A stretch of DNA of 64,000 nucleotides from Chlamydiota bacterium (GCA_012729785.1 JAAYCL010000008.1:1-64000); one strand, 5' to 3'; counted from the first letter of the stretch, positions 42,949-53,616 are shown. Numbers and translations: made by a program. Notes: generated from the sequence alone by a model not told the origin.

Positions 42949-43631
42949 CGATCCCCTCCGAACTCCTCGGGGTTCAGCACCCCCCCCAGGTAGCTCCCGT
43001 AGACCGCCTCGCCGAGCTGCCGCAGCGTCGTGATCAGGTGGGGGCTGAAGAGGCCGATGATCCGAAGCCCCCCGAGGTCGATGAGCCCCGACGGCGCATG
43101 CAGTATCTCAAAATGGAGCTGGTATTGGAACTCTTTCGGTATCCGCATCGCGTTGCCGCTCCGCCCGACCGCCGCGAACCGCTCCCCCGCCGCCACCCGG
43201 CGCCCGACCGGCAGCGGCGACGGCCCGTCGAGGTGGGCATAGAGCGTGTAGAAGTTGTTCGCGTGGTCGATCAGCACGGTGTAGCCGTAGCCGCTGTCGG
43301 GCCCGCCGTTCATCTCGTTGTAGCAGATGAACCCCGCGGCGGCCGCCCGCACCGGGGTCCCGGGCGGGGCGAGGTAGTCCACCCCCTTGTGGTAGGAGAT
43401 CCCGCTGCGGCGCGCCGCGCCGAACTCCCCCTCGGGCCTCCGGATCGGCGCCCCGGCGACCGGCTGCGCCTCGACCCGGAACCGGGCGACCTCGCGGGCC
43501 GACTCCGCCCGGTCGCGCGGGCGCCAGTCAAAGCCCCAGATCGCGGCGACGTCGGCCCCCCCCGCCGGCCCCGCGGCCGTCGCGGCCGTGAGGAGCGCCG
43601 CCACGGCGGCGAGAGACGCGGATCTCGGCAT
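42936..43631 (-). CDS. Exported M23-like peptidase with altered active site
   Basis: 231 aa. Signal peptide MPRSASLAAVAALLTAATAAG. LytM/M23 fold: H81 and D85 (YHKGVDYLAPPGTPV), H133 (LYAHL) and H173 (QLHFEI). The usual HxH has become Q171-L-H173, so one active-site His is replaced by Gln while the zinc ligands H81, D85 and H173 remain. It may be an inactive wall-binding or amidase-activator protein, or use a variant mechanism. Start is the ATG of the signal peptide; comF lies upstream. Confidence 0.82.
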   Translation of the reverse strand: MPRSASLAAVAALLTAATAAGPAGGADVAAIWGFDWRPRDRAESAREVARFRVEAQPVAGAPIRRPEGEFGAARRSGISYHKGVDYLAPPGTPVRAAAAGFICYNEMNGGPDSGYGYTVLIDHANNFYTLYAHLDGPSPLPVGRRVAAGERFAAVGRSGNAMRIPKEFQYQLHFEILHAPSGLIDLGGLRIIGLFSPHLITTLRQLGEAVYGSYLGGVLNPEEFGGDRCAP

Positions 43632-43689
43632 CGGCCACACCCCCGTGAAGCGGACTGTCGGACGGGGAGCGGGTCCGCGGCCGTCCCCC

Positions 43690-44445
43690 TCACTCCCCGC
43701 GCGCGAGCGTGTAGACATCCACCCCCGCGGCCCCCGCGGCGAGGAGCGTCGAAACGCACTCGGCCGCGGTCGCCCCGGTCGTGTACACATCATCGACGAG
43801 CAGCAGCCGGCGGCCCGCCACGAGGCGGGCGTCCGAAACGGCGAACTCCCCGCGCACGTTCTGCCGCCGCTGCGCCTTCGAGAGGGCGCGTTGCGACGGC
43901 CGTCCGCCCCTGCGCGCGAGGGCCCGCTTCTCCACGGCGATCCCCGCGAACCTGCCGAGCACCAGGGCGAGGTCAAGCGACTGGTTGAAGCCCCGCTCCC
44001 GGCGGCGTTCCGGGGAGATCGGCACGGGGACGAGCGCGTCGTACGACGCCCCCGGGCACTCGCGGGCGAACGACTCCGCCATGAACGCCCCCAGCGGCTC
44101 CGCGAGGTCCCGCCGGTCCCGGAACTTCAGCAGGTGCACGCACTCCCGCAGCGGGCCCTCGTACCGCCCCGCGGAACGGCAGGTGCCGAACCGCGGCGAT
44201 CGGACCCTGCAGCCGCCGCAGAGGGTGTCGAACGGGACCGGAACGGCGCCGTACACCTGTGTCCCGCACCGGGGGCAGTACGGCTGGCGTATCGCGGGAA
44301 GCCGTCCGCGGCAGGGGCCGCAGAGGCCGCCCGGTTCCGCGGGGGCGAGCGCCGCCTCGCAGAGGGCGCACCGGGCCGGCAACAGGAGGCCGAGGAGGCC
44401 CCGCCAGAAGGCGACGCACACGGACCGCGTGCCGATGCCGTTCAT
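43690..44445 (-). CDS. comF: ComF-family phosphoribosyltransferase-like protein
   Basis: 251 aa. N-terminal zinc ribbons C26/C29, C42/C45, C57/C60 and C76/C79, then a PRTase fold ending RRLLLVDDVYTTGATA, the PRPP-binding loop. Family is linked to DNA uptake (ComFC) or purine-like salvage (GntX). Fits its place in the operon by spacing only. Confidence 0.9.
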   Translation of the reverse strand: MNGIGTRSVCVAFWRGLLGLLLPARCALCEAALAPAEPGGLCGPCRGRLPAIRQPYCPRCGTQVYGAVPVPFDTLCGGCRVRSPRFGTCRSAGRYEGPLRECVHLLKFRDRRDLAEPLGAFMAESFARECPGASYDALVPVPISPERRRERGFNQSLDLALVLGRFAGIAVEKRALARRGGRPSQRALSKAQRRQNVRGEFAVSDARLVAGRRLLLVDDVYTTGATAAECVSTLLAAGAAGVDVYTLARGE

Positions 44446-44477
44446 GGCTCCCGCGCGCCTCCCCGGGAGCCCCCGCG

Positions 44478-45776
<1,299 letters not shown>

Positions 45777-46943
45777 CTAGAGCCCCGCGGCCTTCCGCAG
45801 CGCCTCCGCCTTGTCGGTCTTCTCCCAGGTGAAGCTCGGAAGCAAGCGGCCGAAGTGCCCGTTCCGCGCCGTCTCGCGGTAGATCGGACGGCGCAGCTTC
45901 AGATGGGCGATCATCCCCGCGGGGGTCAGGGGGAACAGCTTCCGGATGAGGCCGGCGATCTTCTCGTCGGGTATCCTCCCCGTCCCCTCCGTGTCCACGT
46001 GTATCGAGAGCGGATCCGCCACGCCGATGGCGTAGGAGAGCTGCACCTCGCAGCGGTCGGCGAGGCCGGCCGCGACGACGTTCTTGGCCACGTAGCGCGC
46101 CATGTAGCTCGCGCTCCGGTCCACCTTCGACGGATCCTTCCCGGAGAAGGCGCCGCCGCCGTGCCGGCCGCGGCCCCCGTAGGTGTCGACGATGATCTTG
46201 CGGCCGGTCACGCCGGTGTCGCCGGCGGGCCCCCCGACCACGAAACGCCCGGTCGGGTTGACGTGGTAGATCGTCTTGGCGTCGAGCAGCCGCTTCGGGA
46301 TGATCGGCAGGATGACCTTCTTGATGATCTCGCTGCGGATCTTCGCGTACGGGATCCCGTCCGCGTGCTGCGTCGAGACGACGACCGTGTGGACGCGGAC
46401 CGGTTTCCCGCCGTCGTACTCCACCGTGACCTGCGACTTCCCGTCCGGACGGAGCCACGAAATGAGCCCCTTCTCGCGGGCGTACGAGAGGCGCTCGACG
46501 AGCCGGTGCGCGAGGTGGATCGGGAGCGGCATCAACTCCTTCGTCTCGCGGCATGCGTAGCCGAACATCAGCCCCTGGTCCCCCGCCCCCGCCGCCTTGT
46601 GCAGCCCCTGCCCCGCCGTGACGCCCTGCGAGATGTCGGGGGACTGCTTGTGCACGGAGACGAGGATGCCGCAGCTCTCGGCGTCGAAGCCGATGTCGCC
46701 AGTCGTGTAGCCGATCTCGCGGATCGTCCTGCGGGCGACCCCCTGGTAGTCGATCTCGGCTTTGGTGGTGATCTCGCCCGCGATCACCACGAGGCCGGTG
46801 GTGAGCATCGTCTCGCAGGCCACCCTGCCGTGGGGATCCTTCTCGTAGACGGCGTCGACGATCGCGTCGCTGATCTGGTCCGCGACCTTGTCGGGGTGGC
46901 CCATCGTGACCGATTCAGAGGTGAACAGATACCGCGATGCCAT
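45777..46943 (-). CDS. metK: S-adenosylmethionine synthetase
   Basis: 388 aa. Makes SAM from methionine and ATP. Start [27 protein letters not shown] with the signature [39 protein letters not shown] and GGGAFSGKD loops present. RBS GGGAGGA before ATG 46943. In the same transcript as ahcY, so SAM use and SAH removal are co-regulated. Confidence 0.97.
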   Translation of the reverse strand: MASRYLFTSESVTMGHPDKVADQISDAIVDAVYEKDPHGRVACETMLTTGLVVIAGEITTKAEIDYQGVARRTIREIGYTTGDIGFDAESCGILVSVHKQSPDISQGVTAGQGLHKAAGAGDQGLMFGYACRETKELMPLPIHLAHRLVERLSYAREKGLISWLRPDGKSQVTVEYDGGKPVRVHTVVVSTQHADGIPYAKIRSEIIKKVILPIIPKRLLDAKTIYHVNPTGRFVVGGPAGDTGVTGRKIIVDTYGGRGRHGGGAFSGKDPSKVDRSASYMARYVAKNVVAAGLADRCEVQLSYAIGVADPLSIHVDTEGTGRIPDEKIAGLIRKLFPLTPAGMIAHLKLRRPIYRETARNGHFGRLLPSFTWEKTDKAEALRKAAGL

Positions 46944-46980
46944 TGCGTCCTCCCTTTCTGTGCGTCCCTGCCGCGTGCCG

Positions 46981-47733
46981 TCAGTCCGTTTCGGCGCGCC
47001 TCGTTGCCGTGTAGAGCGCGTCGGCCCTCCGGTACATCTCCAGATCCCCGATATCATACCAGATCCCCCGGAAGACGTAGGCATAAACCTCCTCGCGGGG
47101 GCAGAGCCACTTGACGAAGAGACCCGGCGCGTCCATCTTGTTCCCCTCCCGCGCGTACGTCTCGAAGAGCGGGAGCTTCCGGCGCGGGTACAGGTACATC
47201 CCGATCGCGGCGAGCGTCGTGGGCGGGTCGGCGGGCTTCTCCACGAAGTTCACGACGCGGTGCGCCGCGTCGACCCGGAGGATGCCGTAGAGCCGCGCCG
47301 CCTCCCGGTCGCCGACGTCGTAGGCGGCGACGGTGATCCCCTTCTCCCTGAAGAACGGGATGAGTCTTCCCAGGTCGAGGTCGAAGAGGTTGTCGCCGAG
47401 AACGACGAACAGGTCGTCGTCGATCCTCTCCTTCTCGATCACGAACCGGATGTCGCCGATGGCCCCGAGCTTGTCCGCGTCGGAGACCGTCCCGTCGTCG
47501 ATGACGGCGACCGGGGCGCGGCTGCGCCTCTTCTCAGCCCATTCCCGGAACGACGGGGCGAACCGGCGGTTGGTCACCACGAGGATCCGGTCTATCTCCT
47601 CCACCTTGTCGAGCGCGTCGACGATGTAGTCGATGATCGGCCTCCCGGCGATCGGGAGGAGCGGTTTGGCGCGGTCTTTGGTGAGCGGGTAGAGCCGCGT
47701 CGCGTACCCCGCAGCCATGATCAGCGCCTTCAC
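46981..47733 (-). CDS. Sugar-phosphate nucleotidyltransferase
   Basis: 250 aa from GTG 47733 (GAGGAGGAGGGA upstream). NTP transferase fold: [57 protein letters not shown]. Most like glucose-1-phosphate thymidylyltransferase or UTP-type enzymes; sugar not certain. First gene of the metK/ahcY operon. Confidence 0.9.
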   Translation of the reverse strand: MKALIMAAGYATRLYPLTKDRAKPLLPIAGRPIIDYIVDALDKVEEIDRILVVTNRRFAPSFREWAEKRRSRAPVAVIDDGTVSDADKLGAIGDIRFVIEKERIDDDLFVVLGDNLFDLDLGRLIPFFREKGITVAAYDVGDREAARLYGILRVDAAHRVVNFVEKPADPPTTLAAIGMYLYPRRKLPLFETYAREGNKMDAPGLFVKWLCPREEVYAYVFRGIWYDIGDLEMYRRADALYTATRRAETD

Positions 47734-47758
47734 CCCGTCCCTCCTCCTCGAAAGATGG

Positions 47759-47787
47759 AAAAAAGGACCCTGGAGACACCCGGGTCC
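47759..47787 (-). terminator. Intrinsic terminator-like hairpin inside the operon leader (attenuator candidate)
   Basis: On the minus strand GGACCC (47787-47782), an 11-nt loop, GGGTCC (47770-47765), then six T (47764-47759). It lies between the promoter at 47845-47817 and the GTG at 47733, so transcripts meet it about 20-50 nt after starting. A second inverted pair upstream (ACCC about 47814 region, GGGT about 47800) could compete. Confidence 0.65.
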
Positions 47788-47816
47788 CCGCATTCCCACC
47801 CACGGTACGAGGGTAC

Positions 47817-47845
47817 AGTATATACCGCGTCGAAACGGATGGCAA
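47817..47845 (-). promoter_or_regulatory. Promoter of the nucleotidyltransferase-metK-ahcY operon
   Basis: TTGCCA (47845-47840), 17-nt spacer, TATACT (47822-47817), one of the best matches in the window. Confidence 0.65.
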
Positions 47846-47939
47846 GCCCCTTGCCCCCGCCCCGCGGGCGCCCCCTCCCCGTGCGCCCGACGCGGCCGGC
47901 GCGACGGCCCCCCACGCCCCGCCCGCGGCGGTATTCCGC

Positions 47940-47968
47940 TTGACATCGGCGTATGAAACTGGTGTAAT
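47940..47968 (+). promoter_or_regulatory. Promoter of the bactofilin gene
   Basis: TTGACA (47940-47945), 17-nt spacer, TGTAAT (47963-47968); ATG at 48030. Divergent from the metK operon promoter. Confidence 0.7.
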
Positions 47969-48029
47969 CGCGCCTACGGGTTGGACGCGATGTGTCCGCG
48001 GATACCGAGAGCCGCGGGGGAGGAGATGA

Positions 48030-48587
48030 ATGAGCAATATCCTGAGGAGGCTCGGCGCGGACGGTGCGGGCCAGGGCATCCCCAACTACCCCGGCAGGGA
48101 GGAGGGACAGAAGATGGCCATTCAGGACAAGCTGCAGCAGCCGATCGCCCACAGCGAGCTCAAGGAGACCGTCATCAGCCCGGACGCCGAGTTCAAGGGG
48201 TCGATGAAGTTCAAGGACTCTTTGCGGATCGACGGGAACTTCGAGGGGGAGATCGACTCCAACGGAACGCTCTTCGTCGGCAAGACCGGCCTCGTGAAGG
48301 CCGAGGTCCACGTGGGGAACGTGATCGTCGAGGGGAAGATCGAGGGGAACGTCACCTGCGAGGACAAGATCGAACTCCGGGCGACCGCGAAGATGCTCGG
48401 CGACATCCAGGCCGCCCGCCTGACCATCGCCGAGGGGGTCAACATCGTCGGCAAATGCTCCGTGAGCTCGCAGAAGCCGGCGGCGGAAGCGTTCAAGCCC
48501 GACCGGCCTTCCCGCCCCGACTTCAAGAAAGGCAGGGACGACAGGTCCGGCGGCGAGCGGTCCGGGATGGGGGGGGGCGCGGACTGA
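48030..48587 (+). CDS. Bactofilin
   Basis: 185 aa. Core right-handed beta helix: DAEFKGSMKFKDSLRIDGNFEGEIDSNGTLFVGKTGLVKAEVHVGNVIVEGKIEGNVTC, with the regular short repeats of bactofilins, cytoskeletal polymers that shape cells. N-terminal MSNILRRLGA may act as a membrane-targeting helix; C-terminal tail is Gly/Asp/Arg-rich. ATG 48030 has GGGGGAGGAG upstream; an internal ATG at 48114 also has GGGAGGAGGGA, so two forms are possible. Confidence 0.93.
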   Translation: MSNILRRLGADGAGQGIPNYPGREEGQKMAIQDKLQQPIAHSELKETVISPDAEFKGSMKFKDSLRIDGNFEGEIDSNGTLFVGKTGLVKAEVHVGNVIVEGKIEGNVTCEDKIELRATAKMLGDIQAARLTIAEGVNIVGKCSVSSQKPAAEAFKPDRPSRPDFKKGRDDRSGGERSGMGGGAD

Positions 48588-48616
48588 CCGATTCGCGGCG
48601 CGACGGTGCACACGCG

Positions 48617-48648
48617 GGGCGGCCGCAGGGCCGCCCTATTTCTTTTCC
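48617..48648 (+). terminator. Intrinsic terminator after bactofilin
   Basis: GGGCGGCC (48617-48624), loop GCAG, GGCCGCCC (48629-48636), then TATTTCTTTT. A strong 8-bp GC stem with a T-rich tail in the right place. Confidence 0.8.
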
Positions 48649-49838
48649 TCGATATGGCCGAGGGCGCGGCGGCCGAGGGGGGTATCCGTGCCGTAGAGCT
48701 CGGCCGCCCGCTGGAGGTGGTAGGCGGCGAGGACGAAACGGCCCTGCTTCTTGTAGTTGATGCCGAGGTTGAAGTGCGCCTCGGCGTTCTGCGGATCCTT
48801 GTCGATCAGTCCCTTGTACTCCCTGACCGCCTCCTCGCTGTTCCCCATCACGCCGTGCAGGAACGCCAGATTCATCCTCGCCGCCCGGTATCCCGGATCC
48901 TTCGAGAGCGCCGTGCCGAACGCCTCCAACGCCTCCTGGTAGCGCTGGATGTGCATGAAGACGAGGCCGAGGTAGTTGTACGCGGCCGCGTTTTCCGGGT
49001 CGAGATCGAGGGCCGCGCGGCACTCCCGGTAGGCGGCGAGGTACTCCTTGGCCTCGATGCGGACCCAGGCGAGGTTGACGCGGAGCGACACGTCCGCGGG
49101 GGCCTTCTCGATGCCGCGGCGGTAGACCTCCGCGGCCGCGGCGAGGTTCCCCAGCCGTTCCTGGAGTTCTCCGAGGGCGAGGTACGCCGGGATGTAGCTG
49201 GGATTCCGCTCCAGGATGCCGGAGTAGATCCGGACGGCGGCTCGATTCCTCCCGAGTTTCTCGTTCAGGAGGCCCGCCTTCATCGCCGCGTCGAGGTTGT
49301 CGGGAGCAATCCTGAGGAGCTCCTGGAACTGGGCGAGGGCGCCCTCGAGATCCCCCTTGCCGAGCATGGCGTCGCCCTTGACCAGGCGGGCGCGCGCGTC
49401 ATCCGGATCGATCGCGAGCGCCTTCTCCGCCGCGGCGAGCGCGCCCGGCGCATCCCCGTTTCGGAGCGCACGCTCCGCATGGAGGCGGTGCGCCTCCGCG
49501 AGCCGGCCCGAGATCTGGAGTTTCGGGTCGAGCGCCCGCGCCTTCTCGTATTGTTCCGCGGCCCCGCGGGGGTCCCCGTTGCGGAGCAGCAGCGCCGCGA
49601 GGCCGACGTGCGCGCGGGCGATGCTCTCCCGGAGTTCTATCTCCGGGGAGAGCGCCACCGCCCTGGTGTACATCGAGAGCGCCTGCTCGTACTGCCCCCC
49701 GTCGATGAAGGTGTTGCCGAGCCGGATGTAGAACTCCGCGTTCTGCGCGGCCTCGGGCGGCTCTCCCGCCGCCGGCGTCGCGGCGGACCAGGCGGCCAGG
49801 CAGGCGGCGACAAGGTGTCGGAACGGGCGGCTCTTCAT
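48636..49838 (-). CDS. Exported TPR protein
   Basis: 400 aa from ATG 49838. Signal peptide (LVAACLAAWSAATPAAG). About ten TPR units (AEFYIRLGNTFIDGGQYEQALSMY, YIPAYLALGELQERLGNLAAAAEVY, AAYNYLGLVFMHIQRYQEALEAF, AHFNLGINYKKQGRFVLAAYHL). TACACT 10 nt upstream of the ATG could be a -10 element with a very short leader. Convergent with bactofilin. Confidence 0.78.
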   Translation of the reverse strand: MKSRPFRHLVAACLAAWSAATPAAGEPPEAAQNAEFYIRLGNTFIDGGQYEQALSMYTRAVALSPEIELRESIARAHVGLAALLLRNGDPRGAAEQYEKARALDPKLQISGRLAEAHRLHAERALRNGDAPGALAAAEKALAIDPDDARARLVKGDAMLGKGDLEGALAQFQELLRIAPDNLDAAMKAGLLNEKLGRNRAAVRIYSGILERNPSYIPAYLALGELQERLGNLAAAAEVYRRGIEKAPADVSLRVNLAWVRIEAKEYLAAYRECRAALDLDPENAAAYNYLGLVFMHIQRYQEALEAFGTALSKDPGYRAARMNLAFLHGVMGNSEEAVREYKGLIDKDPQNAEAHFNLGINYKKQGRFVLAAYHLQRAAELYGTDTPLGRRALGHIEEKK

Positions 49839-49955
49839 CGGCGGCACCAGTGTAGCACGGATGGCGTCACAGATCCCGTCTCCCGGATCGCGCATCCCCT
49901 ATCCGTATCCCGCATCGCCGGTTCCAGGCCCGCCGCAGAAACAATCGTCCCCTTG

Positions 49956-50273
49956 TCAGCGGATCCCCTCGGGGCTGCCGGCGGTCCCCTCTTCCGGGGG
50001 GCAGGAGACGGCCTCCGCGCACCCGGCGAGAAGCGCCGCCGCCGCGCTATTGGCCGGATCGAGGAGCAGGATCTTCTCGAACTCCATCGCGGCGCTCCGC
50101 GCGTCGCCCCGTTCGAGGAGGCGCATCCCGCGCCCCGTCAGGTCGATGGCGGCGCGCAGGGCATGCTCCGCGTCGATCGCGGAGCGCTCCCGGGCATAGC
50201 CGCCCGATGCGGCCAGGAGCGCGGCGGCGAGGAGACCGCACCTTCGGACCCGCGATTTCATCTTCCCGCGCAT
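49956..50273 (-). CDS. Small exported TPR-like protein
   Basis: 105 aa. Signal-like LLAAALLAASGGYA, then one TPR (MRLLERGDARSAAMEFEKILLLDPANSAAAALL) and a Cys-containing tail. ATG 50273 (GAGGG upstream); ATG 50261 is an alternative. It follows the GspB-like gene closely. Confidence 0.6.
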   Translation of the reverse strand: MRGKMKSRVRRCGLLAAALLAASGGYARERSAIDAEHALRAAIDLTGRGMRLLERGDARSAAMEFEKILLLDPANSAAAALLAGCAEAVSCPPEEGTAGSPEGIR

Positions 50274-50313
50274 CGCACCGCCCTCGCCCGCATCCCGTGT
50301 CCCGCGCCCCCCG

Positions 50314-50769
50314 TCACTCCTCGACCGTGAGCGTGAACTCCTCCGCGCCGCGCCTGAACGTCGCGCCGTCCACGCTGATCCCCACCACCTGTATCCCCGA
50401 CAGCTCCTCGCCGACGGCGACGGGCCTTCCGTTCACGATGGCGAGGGGACTCTCCTCGTCCCAGATCACCCCCGAGAGGCGGAGGGACGGGATGCTCGCC
50501 GCCGCTGTGTTCGATGCGGCGCGCGGCGGAAAGGAACGCGCCCCGTGCGGCGCCGCGGGGCGCGCCGGCGCATCCGCCGCGAAGCGGGGCGGGCGGAGCC
50601 GCATCGCCGCCGCGACGACCGCCGCGGCGAGGAGCAGGGCGGCGAGGGCGATCGCCGCGCGGCGGCGCGCGGAAGCGGCGGGCGGCTCCTCGGCGACGAG
50701 CCGCTCCTGGAGGATCGTCTTGGCCCTCCCGTTCTCCGCCTTCTTCAGCGCCTTCAGGATCGTGCTCAT
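50314..50769 (-). CDS. GspB-like general secretion/assembly protein
   Basis: 151 aa. STILKALKKAE is the hallmark N-terminus of GspB/PulB-like proteins; then a membrane helix (AIALAALLLAAAVVAAAM) and a C-terminal beta domain (LRLSGVIWDEESPLAIVNGRPVAVGEELSGIQVVGISVD) typical of the pilus/secretin-assembly PilP-like fold. ATG overlaps the ExeA-like stop (ATGA). In Aeromonas-type systems ExeB works with ExeA in secretin assembly. Confidence 0.82.
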   Translation of the reverse strand: MSTILKALKKAENGRAKTILQERLVAEEPPAASARRRAAIALAALLLAAAVVAAAMRLRPPRFAADAPARPAAPHGARSFPPRAASNTAAASIPSLRLSGVIWDEESPLAIVNGRPVAVGEELSGIQVVGISVDGATFRRGAEEFTLTVEE

Positions 50770-52574
50770 CCGCCCCTCCCCTCCGCGGCGCCGGCGAAGA
50801 GCCGCGGCACCTCCCTGCCTGCCTCCGCGCTCCTGAGCAGCATCCACTCCGCGGCGCCCGCCACCCCGTCCGCGGGGAGGCCGCGGTCCTCCTGGAACCG
50901 CTTCACGGCGGCGGTCGTCTTGGCTCCGTAGCCGCCCTCCTCCCCGTCTGGCGGGAACCCGGCCGCCGCGAGGGACCGCTGCAGTTCGCCTACCGCCGGC
51001 CCGCGCATCCCCGGCGCGCAGAGACCGGGGAGGGTCACCCCGGCGGGATAGAAATAGACCGCCCGCCCGCAGAGCGCCTCCTCGAGCTCCTGCTCGGCGA
51101 GCAGCCGCGTCTCTCCGCCCTGCATGCGGAGCGCCGCCCGCTCCCCCCTGACGCCCGAGAGCACGGCCGCGAGGCGCCCGCCCCGCGGCGCGCGCAGGAA
51201 CAGGATGCAGGGGAGGTCCATCCGGCGGATGAAATCGACCCCCCCCCAGCACGCGACCGCCTGCATCCCGAAGCATCCGGCGAGGCGGTGAAGATCCCGC
51301 TTCTCGCCGAACTCGGGCGGTTCAGTGTCCCCGCGCCCCCACAGGGCGGCAAGCCGCGCCGCGGCTTCCGCCTCGGGGTTCACGGGAACGGCGATGGGAG
51401 CGGAGGCGGCCTGCGGTTGCGCCTCCTCCAGCGGCGCCGTGTCGTCCGGCGCCGGCGCCTCCAGCGGCGAAACAACGGGCGTCGGGGGCGCACCCGGCGC
51501 CGCCTCCTCGTCGAGCCGCTCCGCGACCGGCCCCAGGACGGTGCCGAGGAGCCCCTCCGCGTCCGCCCCGTTTCCCCCGGCCTCCGCCGCCGCTTCGGCG
51601 AGAGGAGCCTTTGCATCCCCCGCTCCCCCCGCGGGCGGACCCGGGAGGGGCGGCGGGGCGGGCCGCGTCGCGTACACCAGGGCGGCCGCGACGGCGGCCG
51701 CCGCGGCCCCCGCCGGCAGCGCCGGCATCCAGCGGCGCCGGGCGGCCGCGCCTCGAGGGCCCGGGTGGGCCCGGAGCTCCTCGATCGCGCGCCGCGCGAT
51801 CCGGCCCGTGATCTTCCTCCTTCCGGCCACGAACCCCACGAGCAGCGCCCGGTCGCAGACGACGTTGATCCTGCGGGGGATCCCTCCCGAGTAGCGGTAG
51901 AACCTCCGCATGGCGGCGTCGGTGATGCGGATGGCGGGCGGCCCGTCTCCGGCGGCAACCGCGAGCCGGTACCGGATGTAGCGCGCCGTCTCCGCCGGTG
52001 TCAGCGGATTCAGATGGCAGGTGACGGCGATTCTCTGGGCGAGCTGCCTGAGCGCGGGGATCGCGAGCATATCCCGCAGCTCCGGCTGTCCCACCAGGAC
52101 GATCTGGAGCAGCTTCTCCTTTTCCGTCTCGAGGTTGGAGAGCATCCGGAGCTGCTCGAGCACGGGGAGAGCGAGGTTCTGGCACTCGTCGATCAGCACG
52201 ACGACGCTGCGCCCCGCCTCATGCTGCGAGAGGAGGTACCGGTTGAGCTCGTCGACGAGCCCCTTCCGGGTTGACGCCCCGCGGTGGCAGGAGAGATCCT
52301 CGTTGATGTTCTTGAGCAGCTCCTCGGCGGAGAGGAAGCTGTTGATGATGAACCCGACCTCCGCCTCCTTCTCGATCTCCGCGATGAGCGCCCTGCAGAG
52401 CGTGGTCTTGCCGGTGCCGACCTCCCCGCTCACGAGGATGAATCCTTTGCGCTCCCGTATGCCGTAGAGGAGGTGCCCCATCGCCTCGCGGTGCAACGGA
52501 CTCAGGTAGAGGAAATGGGAGTCGGGGGTGAGGTTGAACGGCCGCTCCTTGAGGTTGTAGAAGTTGGTGTACAT
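50766..52574 (-). CDS. ExeA/GspA-like AAA ATPase with C-terminal peptidoglycan-binding domain
   Basis: 602 aa. MYTNFYNLKERPFNLTPD is the ExeA family start. Walker A GEVGTGKTT (50-58), Walker B VVVLIDECQNL, then arginine-finger region RRINVVCDRALL. A membrane helix near residue 300 (ALPAGAAAAAVAAALVYA) precedes a Pro/Ala linker and a PG_binding_1 domain (ELQRSLAAAGFPPDGEEGGYGAKTTAAVKRFQEDRGLPADG). Needed to open the peptidoglycan for secretin assembly. No other type II or IV secretion genes in the window. Confidence 0.9.
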   Translation of the reverse strand: MYTNFYNLKERPFNLTPDSHFLYLSPLHREAMGHLLYGIRERKGFILVSGEVGTGKTTLCRALIAEIEKEAEVGFIINSFLSAEELLKNINEDLSCHRGASTRKGLVDELNRYLLSQHEAGRSVVVLIDECQNLALPVLEQLRMLSNLETEKEKLLQIVLVGQPELRDMLAIPALRQLAQRIAVTCHLNPLTPAETARYIRYRLAVAAGDGPPAIRITDAAMRRFYRYSGGIPRRINVVCDRALLVGFVAGRRKITGRIARRAIEELRAHPGPRGAAARRRWMPALPAGAAAAAVAAALVYATRPAPPPLPGPPAGGAGDAKAPLAEAAAEAGGNGADAEGLLGTVLGPVAERLDEEAAPGAPPTPVVSPLEAPAPDDTAPLEEAQPQAASAPIAVPVNPEAEAAARLAALWGRGDTEPPEFGEKRDLHRLAGCFGMQAVACWGGVDFIRRMDLPCILFLRAPRGGRLAAVLSGVRGERAALRMQGGETRLLAEQELEEALCGRAVYFYPAGVTLPGLCAPGMRGPAVGELQRSLAAAGFPPDGEEGGYGAKTTAAVKRFQEDRGLPADGVAGAAEWMLLRSAEAGREVPRLFAGAAEGRGG

Positions 52575-52663
52575 CCGCCGCCCGCCCTCCCCTCGCCGCG
52601 GCGCCGCGCGGAGCCCTCCCGCGCTCATCCGGACTCACCCGCGGCGGCCGCCGTGCCCCGCGG

Positions 52664-53203
52664 TCAGTGCACGCCCTCGAGGGAGAGGAGCTCGCGCACC
52701 TGCTTCTGCACCTCCCTCGCCTGCCCGACGGCGAGCCCGGGGTCCTCGACCAGCAGCGTCTCCCCGCTCCCCGCGAACTCGTAGACGACGAGCCGGCGCC
52801 CGCTTCCCGGCTCGACGATCCTGTCGCGCGGCAGGAGCTTCCGCTTCCGTTCAAGCATCAGGGCGAGGATGTACGAGAAGTTCACGTGCGCGGGCTCGCC
52901 TGAATCGAGGTACTTCCTGAGGAGCCGCTCGACCGTGCTCCGGGCGATCGGCTCCTCCTTCTCTTTCGGCGGCTCCGGTTTGAAGCGCCCCTTCCAGGAT
53001 GAGAGGGCCTCCGCCGCGCGATCCGGCCCCGCGGAACTGTCGAGCGCCGCCCGGCAGGCCGCGCAATAATCCTCGCGCTGATACGACCCGTCGACGGCGA
53101 AGAGGAAGGTTTCGTACCGATCCCCGTCCGCGAACTCCCGGGCGCAGCAGGCGCACCGCCTGGCCCGTTTGATGCTGTGCCACTCCTGCGGGTTCCTGGC
53201 CAT
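52664..53203 (-). CDS. Zinc-ribbon protein, unknown
   Basis: 179 aa. Two CxxC pairs, CACC (residues 18-21) and CAAC (about 47-50), form a likely zinc site in RRCACCAREFADGDRYETFLFAVDGSYQREDYCAAC. The rest is helical (RSTVERLLRKYLDSGEP, NFSYILALMLERKRKLLPRDRI). Translationally coupled (1-nt overlap) to the DUF1844 gene. Role unknown; context is the ExeA/GspB run. Confidence 0.7.
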   Translation of the reverse strand: MARNPQEWHSIKRARRCACCAREFADGDRYETFLFAVDGSYQREDYCAACRAALDSSAGPDRAAEALSSWKGRFKPEPPKEKEEPIARSTVERLLRKYLDSGEPAHVNFSYILALMLERKRKLLPRDRIVEPGSGRRLVVYEFAGSGETLLVEDPGLAVGQAREVQKQVRELLSLEGVH

Positions 53204-53616
53204 CAGTCCGCGCCCGCCGCAGGGTCCTCCCCAGACGCCTTCCCCGGCTCCCCCTTCGTTTCGCCCCGCGCGGGGGAGGGGGCCTCCTCCGCCCCCCCCG
53301 CCGCGGACGCGGGAGCGGCATCCCGCCTCCCCGCGGCGTCATTCGGCTCCTTGGCGGCCTCGTCGACAAAGTTGAGCTGGAGAGTGCTCAGGGCGTTGGC
53401 GAGCACCCGCTCCTCCTGCCTCGTCAGGTTCCCCTTCGTCTTCGCCTGCAGGGTCTCGAGCAGGTCGATGCTGCCCCGCGCGGCCTCGAGGTCCTTCTCG
53501 GTCTTCCCCGAGACCGGGTTCGCCACCTTGCCCAGCGCCACCCACGCGGAGCCGTGTATGCCCATCAGCAGCGAGAGGAAGCGCGCCTCGTGCACCTTCT
53601 CCTTTTCCCTGTCCAT
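53203..53616 (-). CDS. DUF1844 family protein
   Basis: 137 aa. The first 90 residues (HEARFLSLLMGIHGSAWVALGKV, GSIDLLETLQAKTKGNLTRQEERVLANALSTLQLNFVDEA) match DUF1844; the tail is low-complexity Ala/Glu/Gly. Function of the family is unknown. RBS GGGGG before the ATG. Confidence 0.78.
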   Translation of the reverse strand: MDREKEKVHEARFLSLLMGIHGSAWVALGKVANPVSGKTEKDLEAARGSIDLLETLQAKTKGNLTRQEERVLANALSTLQLNFVDEAAKEPNDAAGRRDAAPASAAGGAEEAPSPARGETKGEPGKASGEDPAAGAD

